Source: Bacteroidota bacterium (lineage in GTDB: Bacteria > Bacteroidota > Bacteroidia > Chitinophagales > LD1). Taken from it: 64,000 nucleotides of DNA. This document shows positions 1-8,341 of this stretch, one piece after another. A model generated the notes under the pieces. It had not been told where the DNA came from. It saw nothing but the letters and a program-made list of their open reading frames with translations, and made no database searches. A program made the position numbers and the translations under genes. Position 1 is the stretch's first letter; the number at the start of each line of letters is the position of its first letter. Where the stretch lies: NCBI GenBank assembly GCA_018267365.1, contig JAFDYQ010000023.1:1-64000 (forward strand). The letters run 5' to 3'.

Positions 1-919
1 TGCCTGTCAAACCCTGCACACCTTGCGGACCGGTAGGACCATCATTGCCTGTCAAGCCTTGTACACCTTGCGGACCCGTAGGGCCATCATTCCCTGTCAA
101 ACCTTGTATACCTTGCGGTCCTGTGGGGCCAGTATTGCCTATCAAACCTTGCACGCCTTGCGGTCCCGTAGCTCCATTACTGCCGGTAGCTCCTGTCAAG
201 CCGTCACTGCCCGACTGCCCCGTAGGCCCTGTGGCACCATCAGCGCCTGTAGGGCCTGCCGGCCCCGTATTGCCATTCACGCCATCTGCTCCGGAGGGGC
301 CTGTAGCACCTTGCGCTCCCGTAGCACCGTCATTGCCTGTAGCGCCCTGTATGCCTTGTGGCCCTGTAGCACCATCGCTGCCTGTAGCGCCCGTACTACC
401 TGTGGCACCTATAGCACCTGCTGCGCCGGCGGGCCCCTGCTGCCCTGCTGCGCCTGTAGGCCCTGTGGCTCCCTGAGCGCCTGTAGGGCCGGTGGTAGCA
501 TTGATAGCGCTGCCGGCAAAGAGTGCATACGGCACACTCATCAGCTGTGAGGTGCCCATGATGGTATAGTTGCTCCCGCCTGCGGGGTCTACGTCTGTCT
601 CCAGGTATTTATCTCCGCTGCCCCAGGCTACCTGGCTCAGGTTGCCACCTGACTGACCGCCGCCTATAGCCACGGTGAAAAGCCCAAACTGATTGGTAGT
701 GACGGTGTGGGTCTCCTGGTAGACGATCGTACCGCCCGGAGTGCCATCGTGTATGGACAGTCGCACCGAGACCTGCGCATTGGGGGTGATAGCGCCCTGC
801 GCATCACGCACTACGGCCTGATAGTTGATCCGCTGTGGCGCCTGACCGTATATGCTGCCGAGAGACAGCAGTGTGAGCAGGAGCAGGCACAGCCTGAGGG
901 GAGTAGAGCGATTTGCCAT
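1..919 (-). CDS. Collagen-like repeat surface protein, N-terminal part (3' end outside window)
   Basis: Translating the minus strand from the ATG at 919 gives an open frame to the window edge (at least 306 residues). Residues 1-25 form a signal peptide (hydrophobic Leu-rich core, then GSIYGQ). Residues 27-140 are a small domain starting [14 protein letters not shown] and ending near MSVPYALFA (127-135); this arrangement is common ahead of collagen repeats in Bacteroidota secreted proteins. From about residue 144 it is uninterrupted Gly-Pro-Thr/Gly-Ala-Gln triplets. It is probably exported and forms a rod-like stalk; its ligand is unknown. Its C-terminus, which would show a T9SS tail or a fibre-head domain, lies outside the window. 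A second collagen-like gene is at 35531-38071. The apparent plus-strand ORFs here are shadows of the repeats. Confidence 0.85.
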   Translation of the reverse strand, partial: MANRSTPLRLCLLLLTLLSLGSIYGQAPQRINYQAVVRDAQGAITPNAQVSVRLSIHDGTPGGTIVYQETHTVTTNQFGLFTVAIGGGQSGGNLSQVAWGSGDKYLETDVDPAGGSNYTIMGTSQLMSVPYALFAGSAINATTGPTGAQGATGPTGAAGQQGPAGAAGAIGATGSTGATGSDGATGPQGIQGATGNDGATGAQGATGPSGADGVNGNTGPAGPTGADGATGPTGQSGSDGLTGATGSNGATGPQGVQGLIGNTGPTGPQGIQGLTGNDGPTGPQGVQGLTGNDGPTGPQGVQGLTG

Positions 920-970
920 AGTGTGGGTTGGTTTTATATGTAGGAAAATAGATGGTATCAAAAATACGCT

Positions 971-2743
971 ATGACGTATATTTACCTTCACGACAAAATC
1001 ACGACAAGCCCACCCGCCATGCCCGCCACCCGACCTGCGAAACCCACCGATACCCTGCTGCTGGAGCTGGCAGGCATCTCTGAGCAGATATCTCTGGATA
1101 CCACTGCGGCTGCACAGGCGCTGGACGCATTCCGTAGGGAGCACCGGCCATCGGCACCACAGGCCGTCAGGGCCATGATAGACCTCCTTACGCTGGTCAT
1201 AGCCTCCGTGCGCAATACCTTTGACAAGCAGGGCATAGATGACCTCAGGCTCATCGCCTATTTCAAGAAAACAAAGAAATACGACGAGGCTGCGCAGATA
1301 CTCGTGGCCAAGGCGCGACACTTCTTTCAGAATGGCAACCTGGCAGCGGGAGAGAAGGTGCTGGCAGAGGTACGCGAGGAGTACCTGGGGCGCATATCGG
1401 CCCGGGTAGAGGTGGTCTATCTCACGCGCATGACCTTTCTCTACTATCGGCGCCACCAGTACGATGAGGGGCTGCGTGCCAGCCTGCAGGGACTGGACAA
1501 GATCCGCAGCATAGGCACACCCGGTGCCTGGCACCACAATATCAGCACCGTTTTCTATACCAATATCGCCAACGGCTACTTCTCTCAGGCTGACTTTGAC
1601 AGTGCGCTGCCCTATCTGGAGAAATCTCTCGAGATCACCATGCAGGAAAATATTTCTGCCTACAATAAGTTTAACGTCTACAGCTATTTCGCCTTCTACT
1701 ATGAGAGCAAGGGCGATCACCGCCTCTCCGCAGAGTGGCAGGAGCGCATCATAGCCCTGCTGGAGGGCGATGCCACACATCAGCACTACCTGATACACGC
1801 CTACCTGATGGCTATCACGCAGTACTCCTTTCTCTACAGGCGCACGCAGCTGCCGGCTGCAGAGCGCAGGCGCGTGCAGCGCAGGCAGGAGGCCTATCTC
1901 ACCGCAGCCGCTGCCATCATACCCGCAGACCTGAGCAATGGCAACTACCTCATGTACCTCTACACCGCAGCGATGCTGGAGCACCAGAAGGGCCACCATG
2001 CTACGGCAGAGCAGCTACTCGGCCAGTGTATGCCGCACTATGTGCGCATGGGCCACCACTCCACAGTGCTGAACTGTACGCGCCTGCAGCACGAGATATA
2101 CTATGCCTGGGGCCGCGAGACCGCAGACGCACAGCGGCTCATACGCGCCTATGAGTGCAAGCAGGAGGAGGCCCGCATGATAGAGGAGGCCAGTATGCAG
2201 TCACACCTGCAAAAGCTGGAGGCCGCCAGGCTCAGGCACCACCTGGAGCAGCAGGAGCTGAGCCGCAGGCTGCTGGAGCAGCAGATAGAGGCCATGAATA
2301 AAGAGATACAGCTCACTGCTATCAACCTGCAGGAGAAAGTCACCCTGCTGGACGAGCTGAAGGCCTATATCCTCTCTGTGAAAAAGACCGACAGCAGCCA
2401 GCGCGCACTGATCAGGATGATCGTGCAGAAGATAGGCGCTGTCAAGATCACCGAGCATGAGAAAGCGGTGCTGCAGCAAAAGCTGGATGAGGGCAATCAG
2501 GGCCTCTACCGCATAGTGGCAGAGCTATACCCGGACCTCACACCGCTGGAGGTCAGGACCTGCGGCCTGCTCAAGACGGGCATGACCGACAAGGAACTCT
2601 CGCGCATATACGGCTCCGGCTACAGAGGCTACGAGCAGATGCGCTACCGTATCAAAAAGAAGATGAAGCTGACCCGCACAGACAATCTCGTGCGCCACCT
2701 CATGGAGCTGAGCACGCGCAGCACCGCACCCGAGCGTGCCTGA
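971..2743 (+). CDS. TPR / coiled-coil protein with C-terminal LuxR-like HTH
   Basis: This 590-residue cytoplasmic protein has no signal peptide. Residues about 70-390 are helical and TPR-like (repeated A..Y..G..A pairs such as [11 protein letters not shown]). Residues about 400-465 form a Gln/Glu/Leu-rich coiled coil. The end (about 520-580) has the pattern [20 protein letters not shown] followed by YRIKKKMKL and NLVRHL. That pattern is typical of the LuxR-type helix-turn-helix fused to TPR arrays in Bacteroidota regulators. It is likely a transcription regulator that senses a partner through its TPRs; target genes are unknown. An in-frame ATG at 1019 is an alternative start. It is transcribed divergently from the collagen-like gene, with only about 50 bp between them, so the two could share regulation. 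Confidence 0.75.
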   Translation: MTYIYLHDKITTSPPAMPATRPAKPTDTLLLELAGISEQISLDTTAAAQALDAFRREHRPSAPQAVRAMIDLLTLVIASVRNTFDKQGIDDLRLIAYFKKTKKYDEAAQILVAKARHFFQNGNLAAGEKVLAEVREEYLGRISARVEVVYLTRMTFLYYRRHQYDEGLRASLQGLDKIRSIGTPGAWHHNISTVFYTNIANGYFSQADFDSALPYLEKSLEITMQENISAYNKFNVYSYFAFYYESKGDHRLSAEWQERIIALLEGDATHQHYLIHAYLMAITQYSFLYRRTQLPAAERRRVQRRQEAYLTAAAAIIPADLSNGNYLMYLYTAAMLEHQKGHHATAEQLLGQCMPHYVRMGHHSTVLNCTRLQHEIYYAWGRETADAQRLIRAYECKQEEARMIEEASMQSHLQKLEAARLRHHLEQQELSRRLLEQQIEAMNKEIQLTAINLQEKVTLLDELKAYILSVKKTDSSQRALIRMIVQKIGAVKITEHEKAVLQQKLDEGNQGLYRIVAELYPDLTPLEVRTCGLLKTGMTDKELSRIYGSGYRGYEQMRYRIKKKMKLTRTDNLVRHLMELSTRSTAPERA

Positions 2744-3014
2744 TGTATACAGATATGAAAAACCTCCACTGCGCAACCTACCTGCGTAGTACCCCACTAT
2801 TTTTCTGCACAGCTTTGAGGATAAGTCCCGCTGCTAAAACTTTGCCTCACGGCAAAAATTACTTTGTTTTGCCATTGTATACGTGACACCGGACTCCAGT
2901 CACCGTATCGCTGATCAGCACCTTCTGCAGGAGGTAAACTTTGGACCACTTTTCAAACACAAAAAAGACCGGCAGCACAGCCGGCATCTATTTACTAAAC
3001 ACCAAAATAATTTC

Positions 3015-4073
3015 ATGTATATGGAATACTATGATGCTATGCCCGGCGGTGAGCGCCCGGCACCCTTTGTACCTCAGGCACTACTGGATGATATGGCCCT
3101 GCACAGCCGCCAGGCGCAGCAGCTGGAGCACGAGGTCACCGCGCCCGACCTGCTCGATGAGAGTGATGAGGATATGCCGTTTCTGATAGAGGGGCTGCTA
3201 CACGCCAAGGGCCTGGCCTGCCTGGCCGGCAGCTCTGATACGGGCAAGAGCGCGATACTGCGCCAGCTGGCAGAGGATATCTGCGCCGGTGCGGGCCACT
3301 TCCTGCACTTTCCCCTGCACACGCAGCACCGCAGCGTGATCTACGTCTCTACGGAGGATGGCCGCGATGCTACGCGCAGTATTTTGCGCAGGCAGACACG
3401 CCGCTACGGAGAGAAAAAACTGCACGGCCTGCGCTTCATCTTTCACACCGAGGACCTGCTCACTACGCTATCGCGAAACCTCTCGGTCAAACCTGCCGAC
3501 CTCGTGATCATAGACTGCTTCTCCGATGTCTATACCCACGACCTGAAGGACACGCACAAGATCCGCGAGTTTCTCAAGGACTACTTTGAGCTGGCCGATG
3601 AGCGCGGCTGCTGCATCCTCTTCCTGCACCATACGGGCAAGCGTACGGAGGACCTGCTGCCGAGCAAGAACAACTTCCTCGGCGGGCAAGGCTTTGAGGC
3701 CAAGATGCGCCTCGGCATAGAGCTGCGCCGCGACCAGCACCGCCCGCAGCACCGCCACCTCTGCCTGGTCAAGGGCAACTACCTGCCCGACCTGGACAAG
3801 ACCCACAGCCACGTACTGGCCTTCTGCCCCGACACGCTGACCTTCACCGTGACCGGCGAGCGGGTAGACTTCACGCAGCTGTCCAGAGCCAGTGAGATAG
3901 AGGAGAGCCGCAGCAAGTATATCACCGCCAAAGACCTCAAAGAGAGCGGGCGCAGCTACTCAGAGATAGCCGACATGATGGGTTTAGGCAAGAGCGCAGT
4001 CGGCAGGCTATTTGATAAAGCTAAGAAGCACGGCTGGGATGGCGCTGAGGTGATAGAGGAGGCCGGGGACTGA
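3015..4073 (+). CDS. RepA/DnaB-like RecA-fold ATPase with C-terminal HTH
   Basis: The protein is a P-loop ATPase of the RepA-like (AAA_25) helicase type. From the ATG at 3015 it is 352 residues. Walker A is GSSDTGKS (residues 72-79), a VIYVSTEDG motif follows, Walker B is LVIIDC (Asp167), and the FLHHTGK and GGQGFEAK stretches match the His and polymorphic loops of RecA/DnaB-fold helicases. The last 50 residues read as a helix-turn-helix (SYSEIADMMGLGKSAVGRLF). The frame extends upstream to a GTG at 2883, but that stretch looks unlike the rest; ATGs at 3015 and 3021 are better starts. Such ATPases occur in plasmid and integrative-element replication modules next to zinc-finger primase-like proteins, and one lies at 6484. 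An element-borne replication helicase or loader is the best reading. Confidence 0.75.
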   Translation: MYMEYYDAMPGGERPAPFVPQALLDDMALHSRQAQQLEHEVTAPDLLDESDEDMPFLIEGLLHAKGLACLAGSSDTGKSAILRQLAEDICAGAGHFLHFPLHTQHRSVIYVSTEDGRDATRSILRRQTRRYGEKKLHGLRFIFHTEDLLTTLSRNLSVKPADLVIIDCFSDVYTHDLKDTHKIREFLKDYFELADERGCCILFLHHTGKRTEDLLPSKNNFLGGQGFEAKMRLGIELRRDQHRPQHRHLCLVKGNYLPDLDKTHSHVLAFCPDTLTFTVTGERVDFTQLSRASEIEESRSKYITAKDLKESGRSYSEIADMMGLGKSAVGRLFDKAKKHGWDGAEVIEEAGD

Positions 4074-4082
4074 CCGGCTGAG

Positions 4083-4128
4083 ATCGTCCCGCGTCCCCGT
4101 AGCCTATGTACAGGGACGCGGGACGCTC
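4083..4128 (+). repeat. 46-bp palindromic repeat, left copy of an inverted pair
   Basis: The sequence forms a perfect 13-bp stem (4085-4097 CGTCCCGCGTCCC with 4113-4125) around a 15-nt loop containing GCCTATGTACA. The same 46 bp recurs in opposite orientation at 6126-6171 with two differences, judged by the asymmetric loop. The pair brackets exactly the two-gene ATPase/TOPRIM cassette. It could be a mobile-cassette end, a REP-type element, or only a strong terminator for the helicase gene that stops 10 bp upstream. Confidence 0.85.
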
Positions 4129-4171
4129 CCTATCGCACATTTATACTCAATAAAATCTGTAATATTGTAAT

Positions 4172-5437
4172 ATGGTAAAATCAGTAGAAGTCAAGAACTT
4201 TAAATCCATCTCCGAACTCAACTTGGATCTTGGCCGCATCAATATTTTCATTGGTGAAAACGGCAGTGGTAAGAGTAATATTTTGGAGGCAGTAGGGTTT
4301 TGTGCTGCAGCGAGCGCGAATAAACTGGACAAGGAGTTTTTATCTAGTCGAGGAATCCGTGTTTCAGAACCGAGATTGATGCGAAATGCTCAATCAGTGG
4401 AGAATTTATCTGAGGACATTTTCGTGGCAGTACAGATAAGTACCAATAATAATCTCAGCTCTACATTTAGATTCCCTCACTCACTTAGCAATAGCAATGA
4501 AGAGTTTTCTCAGTGGAAAGATGATTCGAAAGAAACCACTAAGCAGCTTACTGGCTTTTTACTAGACTATTTGTTCAAAAACCTTTCAGAAGAAGAGAAT
4601 GAGCTTGCGCTTTCTAAAGTTATTGCAACCTTTTCTTTCGATGATAATTTTGTAAACAAGGTGAGAGATTTAAAGGCTCAGATGATTAAAGAAGGTATGT
4701 ATGAACCAGATAAACTAAAAATAATAACTAGTTCTGTTGCTGAAGCAATTTCTAAAAGCTCAACAGAATCACCTAAAAGTGGTAAAAGCAGTTATTATCA
4801 CTATAAGATATTTGCACCAGAAAATACTTTTCTAAGAAAGTTTGAAGTTGAGGAAGCTGGAGATCCCTTGGGTATCCGCGGAGAGGGTTTATTTAGATTA
4901 TTGCGATATTTTCAGAATAGTGAAGATCAGAGCTATTTAAATACTATAAAGGAAACCTTATTTGCTCTAGACTGGTTTAAAGATTTTAAAGTACAAAACA
5001 GCCTCTATGAGGGTGATCGAAAACTGCAAATATTGGACAGGTTTATTGATACAGACATATCTATTACTCAGCAAAGTGCCAACGAAGGGTTTTTGTTCAT
5101 TTTATTTTATGTAAGTCTATTTATTAGCAAAGACACACCACAATTCTTTGCCATAGACAATCTGGATGCTTCTTTCAACCCAAAACTCTGCAAGCACATC
5201 ACTCAGACACTCGTCAAGCTGGCAAAGGATAATGACAAGCAGGCGCTCTTTACTACTCATAATCCTTTCATACTCGATGGCCTCGACCTGACGGATGATG
5301 AGCAGCGGCTGTTTGTGGTCTATCGCGGCAAAAAGGGCAATACCATAGCAAAGCGTATCACGCCCGGCAAAATAGATATGCCGCTCTCTGAGCAGTGGAT
5401 GAATGGATTTCTCGGTGGCCTGCCTAAAAACTTTTAA
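4172..5437 (+). CDS. AAA ATPase of the OLD/RloA/AriA-like type (putative defence ATPase)
   Basis: This 421-residue ABC/SMC-type ATPase starts with the usual VEVKNFKSI strand-helix. Walker A is GENGSGKS (residues 28-35) and the H-loop is TTHNP (His363). The Walker B strand reads FFAIDNLDASFNP (Asp329), with Asn330 where a catalytic Glu is usual. There is no C-terminal TOPRIM domain; a separate TOPRIM-like protein starts 6 bp after the stop. Related ATPase/TOPRIM pairs are known in overcoming-lysogenization-defect (OLD), PARIS (AriA/AriB) and RloA/RloB systems, many of them anti-phage. The first about 980 nt are clearly AT-richer than neighbouring genes and the last about 290 nt are not. A role in phage or plasmid defence is inferred from architecture and context, not shown. 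Confidence 0.8.
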   Translation: MVKSVEVKNFKSISELNLDLGRINIFIGENGSGKSNILEAVGFCAAASANKLDKEFLSSRGIRVSEPRLMRNAQSVENLSEDIFVAVQISTNNNLSSTFRFPHSLSNSNEEFSQWKDDSKETTKQLTGFLLDYLFKNLSEEENELALSKVIATFSFDDNFVNKVRDLKAQMIKEGMYEPDKLKIITSSVAEAISKSSTESPKSGKSSYYHYKIFAPENTFLRKFEVEEAGDPLGIRGEGLFRLLRYFQNSEDQSYLNTIKETLFALDWFKDFKVQNSLYEGDRKLQILDRFIDTDISITQQSANEGFLFILFYVSLFISKDTPQFFAIDNLDASFNPKLCKHITQTLVKLAKDNDKQALFTTHNPFILDGLDLTDDEQRLFVVYRGKKGNTIAKRITPGKIDMPLSEQWMNGFLGGLPKNF

Positions 5438-5442
5438 ACCCT

Positions 5443-6123
5443 ATGACTTTTGGACTTATCACAGAAGGTGTCACTGATCAGCTGGTGATCTCTACTATTA
5501 TAGATACTATTATCAATGATGAGGAAGATAGGGCAGACACAAGAGAACTCTGCCCCATGCCTGCTGAGCAGGGTACCTGGTCTAAGGTTTTTTCCTACAT
5601 TCAATCAGATACATTTCAGAAATTCTTTCAGATAAGAGATGATAACTATGCTATCATACAGATAGATACTGATATGATCAATGACTGGGTTGCTTTTTTC
5701 AAAGGAAATCAGCCTGTATTAGATCATTTGAAAACCATACCTGCACTTTCTAAAGAGGTGGCCGGTGAGATCGTAGAAAAGGTCAGTCAGCTTTTCAGGA
5801 TGCTGATGGGCGCTGAGTTTTACGATCAATATAAAGATAGAATCATCTGTGCCGTCTCTGTCAATGAAATGGAATGTTGGGTGCTAGCCATGCATGCTAC
5901 GACTCCCAGCGACAAGAGCAAGGTGGTAGGCTGCCTCGGAGCGCTCAACCAGATACTGAAGTCAGACGGATATGGCATAGCCAAAAAGGGTAAAGCAGCC
6001 GGAGGATTTCAATACTACAGAAAGGCCATCAAGGATATGACCAAAAAGAAGTCATTGCTGGATAAATACCACCACAACGAAAGCCTTAAGATCTTTGTAG
6101 ATCGCATACAGCAGTTCTGCTAA
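5443..6123 (+). CDS. TOPRIM / RloB-DUF4276-like nuclease-type partner of the ATPase
   Basis: The 226-residue protein has TOPRIM-like signatures: LITEGVTD with Glu8 near the N-terminus, then a strand ending in IQIDTD (Asp75, Asp77). SVNEMECWVLA (Glu142, Glu144) resembles the xxxFExWxLxH stretch of RloB/DUF4276 proteins. These acidic residues would bind metal for nucleic-acid cleavage. It starts 6 bp after the ATPase stop, so the pair is probably co-transcribed and acts together. The right palindrome begins 3 bp after its stop. Base composition rises towards the flanking GC content in the last about 250 nt. The family call rests on motifs only; the exact subfamily is uncertain. Confidence 0.65.
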   Translation: MTFGLITEGVTDQLVISTIIDTIINDEEDRADTRELCPMPAEQGTWSKVFSYIQSDTFQKFFQIRDDNYAIIQIDTDMINDWVAFFKGNQPVLDHLKTIPALSKEVAGEIVEKVSQLFRMLMGAEFYDQYKDRIICAVSVNEMECWVLAMHATTPSDKSKVVGCLGALNQILKSDGYGIAKKGKAAGGFQYYRKAIKDMTKKKSLLDKYHHNESLKIFVDRIQQFC

Positions 6124-6125
6124 TA

Positions 6126-6171
6126 GAGCGTCTCGCGTCCCTGTACATAGGCAACGGGGACGCGGGACGAT
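6126..6171 (-). repeat. 46-bp palindromic repeat, right copy of an inverted pair
   Basis: This is the reverse complement of 4083-4128 with 44 of 46 positions identical. The stem is 6129-6141 with 6157-6169 and contains one G-U pair; the loop is 15 nt. It begins immediately after the stop codon of the TOPRIM-like gene, so it may also act as that operon's transcription terminator. Confidence 0.85.
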
Positions 6172-6483
6172 ATTACCACCACATCATGTTTGTCATCCTG
6201 ACCCGCCTCGGCGGAGAAGGATCTATACTACACATCGGGCGCTCTCCTGCACGCATGGATGCTCCGCCACGGCGGACAGGTTCATTGCCTTCAGCATGAC
6301 AAGGGCAGCGCACATGTCAACCCTCTAAATCTCCCTAAAGGGAGACTTTAATACAAGTAACCATAACGGCTGTTGAGCCTCCCTCTAGGCAGGGTTTGTA
6401 GGGTGCTATGCGCCTGCGCTTTTACCGTCGTCTGTGGTCCGTCGTCTGTGGGCCATGCATTATTCATCATCCAAAAATCAACC
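6172..6483. repeat. Intergenic repeat cluster
   Basis: This gap of about 310 bp holds no convincing gene but several repeat structures. TTGTCATCCTGA near 6189 and TCAGCATGACAA near 6292 are inverted ends of a REP-like element with CGGCGGA and TCCGCC arms inside. TCTCCCTAAAGGGAGA at 6330-6345 is a perfect hairpin. At 6426-6453 a 14-bp unit (CGTCGTCTGTGG plus two bases) occurs twice in tandem. Such short palindromes accumulate in Bacteroidota intergenic regions and often mark recombination-prone sites. Confidence 0.6.
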
Positions 6484-7434
6484 ATGAAAAACAACAACTA
6501 TCCCTATCAACTAGAAAAGTACAAAGGCCCCGCTACGCGCTACAGGTGTCCGGGCTGTGGGCAGCAGCGCAGATTTACACGATATGTATATACCGGGAGC
6601 GGGCAGCAGGTGGCCGACCATGTGGGCCGCTGTGACCGGCAGGACTCGTGTGGCTATCATCTCCGCCCGTGGGAATATCTTAAACAGCAGGGCATACCGC
6701 AGGCTACTTTCTCCGTGAGGAGGCCGCGGCAGCAGCCGCACCAGGTGGTGAGGGAGGCTATAGCCGCCGAGGTGCTTTCCGCGCAGCGGGAGGTGTCCTA
6801 CATACCTGATCAGGTGGCTAATGCAAGTTTTGTCAATTTCCGCAATAATAACTTCGTGCAGTACCTCTATACCCTGGGCTTTGACAGGGCGCTGGTAAAC
6901 AGGCGCATACTGCAATACCGCATAGGTACCTCTGAGCGCTGGCCGGGTGCCAGCATCTGGTGGCAGAAAGACAAAGAGCAGCGCTACCGCACCGGCAAGG
7001 TGATGCTCTACGACCACACCGGCCACCGTGTCAAGGAGCCACACGCGCACATAGCCTGGGTGCATAGTGAGATGGGAGAGGGCTACCAACTGGCGCAGTG
7101 CCTCTACGGTGAGCACCTGCTGCCGTGGTGGGACGATGCGGCGCAGATAGCCATCGTAGAGAGTGAGAAGACGGCGGTGATAGCCAGCATGTATATGCCG
7201 GAGTACCTGTGGATGGCCACGGGCGGCAAGGATGGCCTCACACCGGACCGTATAGCGGCGCTGCGCGGCAGGCAGGCGGTGTGCTACCCTGATCATGGTG
7301 CGCATGAGGTGTGGCAGCGCAGGGCGCAGGAGCTGGGCCATATCATACAGATGTCTGTGAGCGATGTGATGGAGCGTGAGGGCCGGAGCGGTGAGGATGT
7401 TGCCGACTGGCTGCTGCGCGTGAATGGGAAATAG
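6484..7434 (+). CDS. Zinc-finger / TOPRIM-like DUF6371-type (primase-like) protein
   Basis: From the ATG at 6484 the product is 316 residues. The frame extends to 6373, but the extra 37 residues are encoded by repeat DNA, so the later start is preferred. The N-terminus carries Cys22-x2-Cys25 and Cys50-x5-Cys56 (RCPGCG, then DSCGYH), resembling DnaG-type zinc ribbons. The C-terminal third (IAIVESEKTAVIAS, then WMATGGKDGL and AVCYPDHGA) looks like a degenerate TOPRIM fold. This matches the DUF6371/PG0870-like family carried by Bacteroidota mobile elements beside RepA-like helicases. The partner is probably the ATPase at 3015. A role in element replication or priming is an inference. Confidence 0.65.
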   Translation: MKNNNYPYQLEKYKGPATRYRCPGCGQQRRFTRYVYTGSGQQVADHVGRCDRQDSCGYHLRPWEYLKQQGIPQATFSVRRPRQQPHQVVREAIAAEVLSAQREVSYIPDQVANASFVNFRNNNFVQYLYTLGFDRALVNRRILQYRIGTSERWPGASIWWQKDKEQRYRTGKVMLYDHTGHRVKEPHAHIAWVHSEMGEGYQLAQCLYGEHLLPWWDDAAQIAIVESEKTAVIASMYMPEYLWMATGGKDGLTPDRIAALRGRQAVCYPDHGAHEVWQRRAQELGHIIQMSVSDVMEREGRSGEDVADWLLRVNGK

Positions 7435-7457
7435 GAGGATTCTTTCTTTAGCTAGTG

Positions 7458-7781
7458 CTACTCGACGAAGGGGCCATCCCCCTTTTCGTATAGGCTTTTG
7501 CCTACGCGACTGATATGTTCTATCAAATCGGGATTGCTGATATGGTGGTATATAGACAGGTCGATCTGGTAGGGCAGCAAAAGATCATCTAATTCGTTTG
7601 CGATCTGATTTAGTATGGAAGTGTTTAATTCACTCCCCACCACCGTAATATCTATATCAGATGCGGGTTTAAAAGTTCCTTTTGCACGAGAGCCATAAAT
7701 GACAGCCTTCTCCACCTGCGTGAAGCTGGCAAACACACGCCTGATAGCAATAAGCTCTTCATCCTTCAATCCGTAATTCAT
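7458..7781 (-). CDS. mntA: MntA-type nucleotidyltransferase antitoxin
   Basis: The 107-residue protein has the minimal nucleotidyltransferase signature GSRAKGT...SDID (GS-x10-DxD) and a third acidic position in QIDLSIY. It overlaps the upstream HEPN gene by ATGA (7778-7781), giving translational coupling in the order known for hepT-mntA type VII toxin-antitoxin loci. In characterised pairs the MNT enzyme adds AMP units to the HEPN toxin's tyrosine and silences it. Its stop is 23 bp from the convergent primase-like gene. Size and motifs are complete, so it is likely functional. Confidence 0.85.
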   Translation of the reverse strand: MNYGLKDEELIAIRRVFASFTQVEKAVIYGSRAKGTFKPASDIDITVVGSELNTSILNQIANELDDLLLPYQIDLSIYHHISNPDLIEHISRVGKSLYEKGDGPFVE

Positions 7782-8248
7782 ACTTCTTTGTCAAAAATCT
7801 GAGATTGCTGCCCTGAGCGCAAGGACTCCATCTTTCTCTCAAACGCAATAAACAAGGGGTGATAATCCTTCACTATTTTGGTGTAAATCTCGTCAGCGGT
7901 ATCTGCGTTATATGTGTGGGTGGTTAAATTCCGGCTTTGAAGCATGTTCATCCACTGTTCAGGCTGAGTGATAAGCTGCATTGCAAACGCCTGTCTGGTA
8001 GCATCTCTTGAGCCGGCTATGTTAGTTGCACCCTGATATTCTGCATAGTCTTTCATTACATTCCAGGCCAGTTCATGTGTATACTCAAAACGCTGTATGA
8101 GCCCCTCTTTGAGCATTTCTTTGATGGCTGCGTAATCCTCGTCCTCGTCAGGCTCGTTGTGTTTCAGTACTGTGACAGCTTTGTCCAGCTTTTGCAGCGC
8201 TTTTCGGTAGTTGGAAAAACGCTGATGCCATCTTATATCCTGCTCCAT
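7778..8248 (-). CDS. hepT: HepT-type HEPN toxin (RNase)
   Basis: From the ATG at 8248 the protein is 156 residues; a longer frame to 8332 reads through the promoter region and is disfavoured. It is a helical HI0074/HEPN-family protein (RFEYTHELAWNVMKDY). It has an intact RNLTTHTY motif, that is Rx4HxY, combining the RNase catalytic Arg/His with the tyrosine that MntA AMPylates in known systems. It is the first gene of the hepT-mntA pair. Its location beside a mobile-element-like region fits an element-stabilising or defensive toxin-antitoxin module. Confidence 0.85.
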   Translation of the reverse strand: MEQDIRWHQRFSNYRKALQKLDKAVTVLKHNEPDEDEDYAAIKEMLKEGLIQRFEYTHELAWNVMKDYAEYQGATNIAGSRDATRQAFAMQLITQPEQWMNMLQSRNLTTHTYNADTADEIYTKIVKDYHPLFIAFERKMESLRSGQQSQIFDKEV

Positions 8249-8270
8249 AAAAATTGACTTTAGATATTGG

Positions 8271-8278
8271 CAAACATA
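8271..8278 (-). promoter_or_regulatory. Putative Bacteroidota -7 element for hepT-mntA
   Basis: On the minus strand the sequence reads TATGTTTG, an exact TAnnTTTG -7 element, 22 bp upstream of the preferred hepT start at 8248. No clear -33 TTG was found at the expected spacing. Its position argues against the longer hepT start at 8332. Confidence 0.45.
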
Positions 8279-8341
8279 ATCACTAAACAAGACTATTAAG
8301 GTAAATAATGAAACGTGCCCGTCAGAGCGCACTCACGCCCC

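Noticed and set aside
23..550. Plus-strand Cys/Pro-rich ORFs
   Set aside because: They are antisense shadows of the GPT/GAQ collagen repeats of the minus-strand gene, which has a signal peptide and domain structure.
2883..3014. N-terminal extension of the RepA-like ATPase from a GTG
   Set aside because: The 44 extra residues are not conserved-looking and an ATG pair at 3015/3021 gives a natural start; kept only as an alternative.
6511..7341. 276-residue minus-strand ORF
   Set aside because: It lies antisense to the zinc-finger/primase-like gene and has no recognisable protein features; the plus-strand frame has the motifs.
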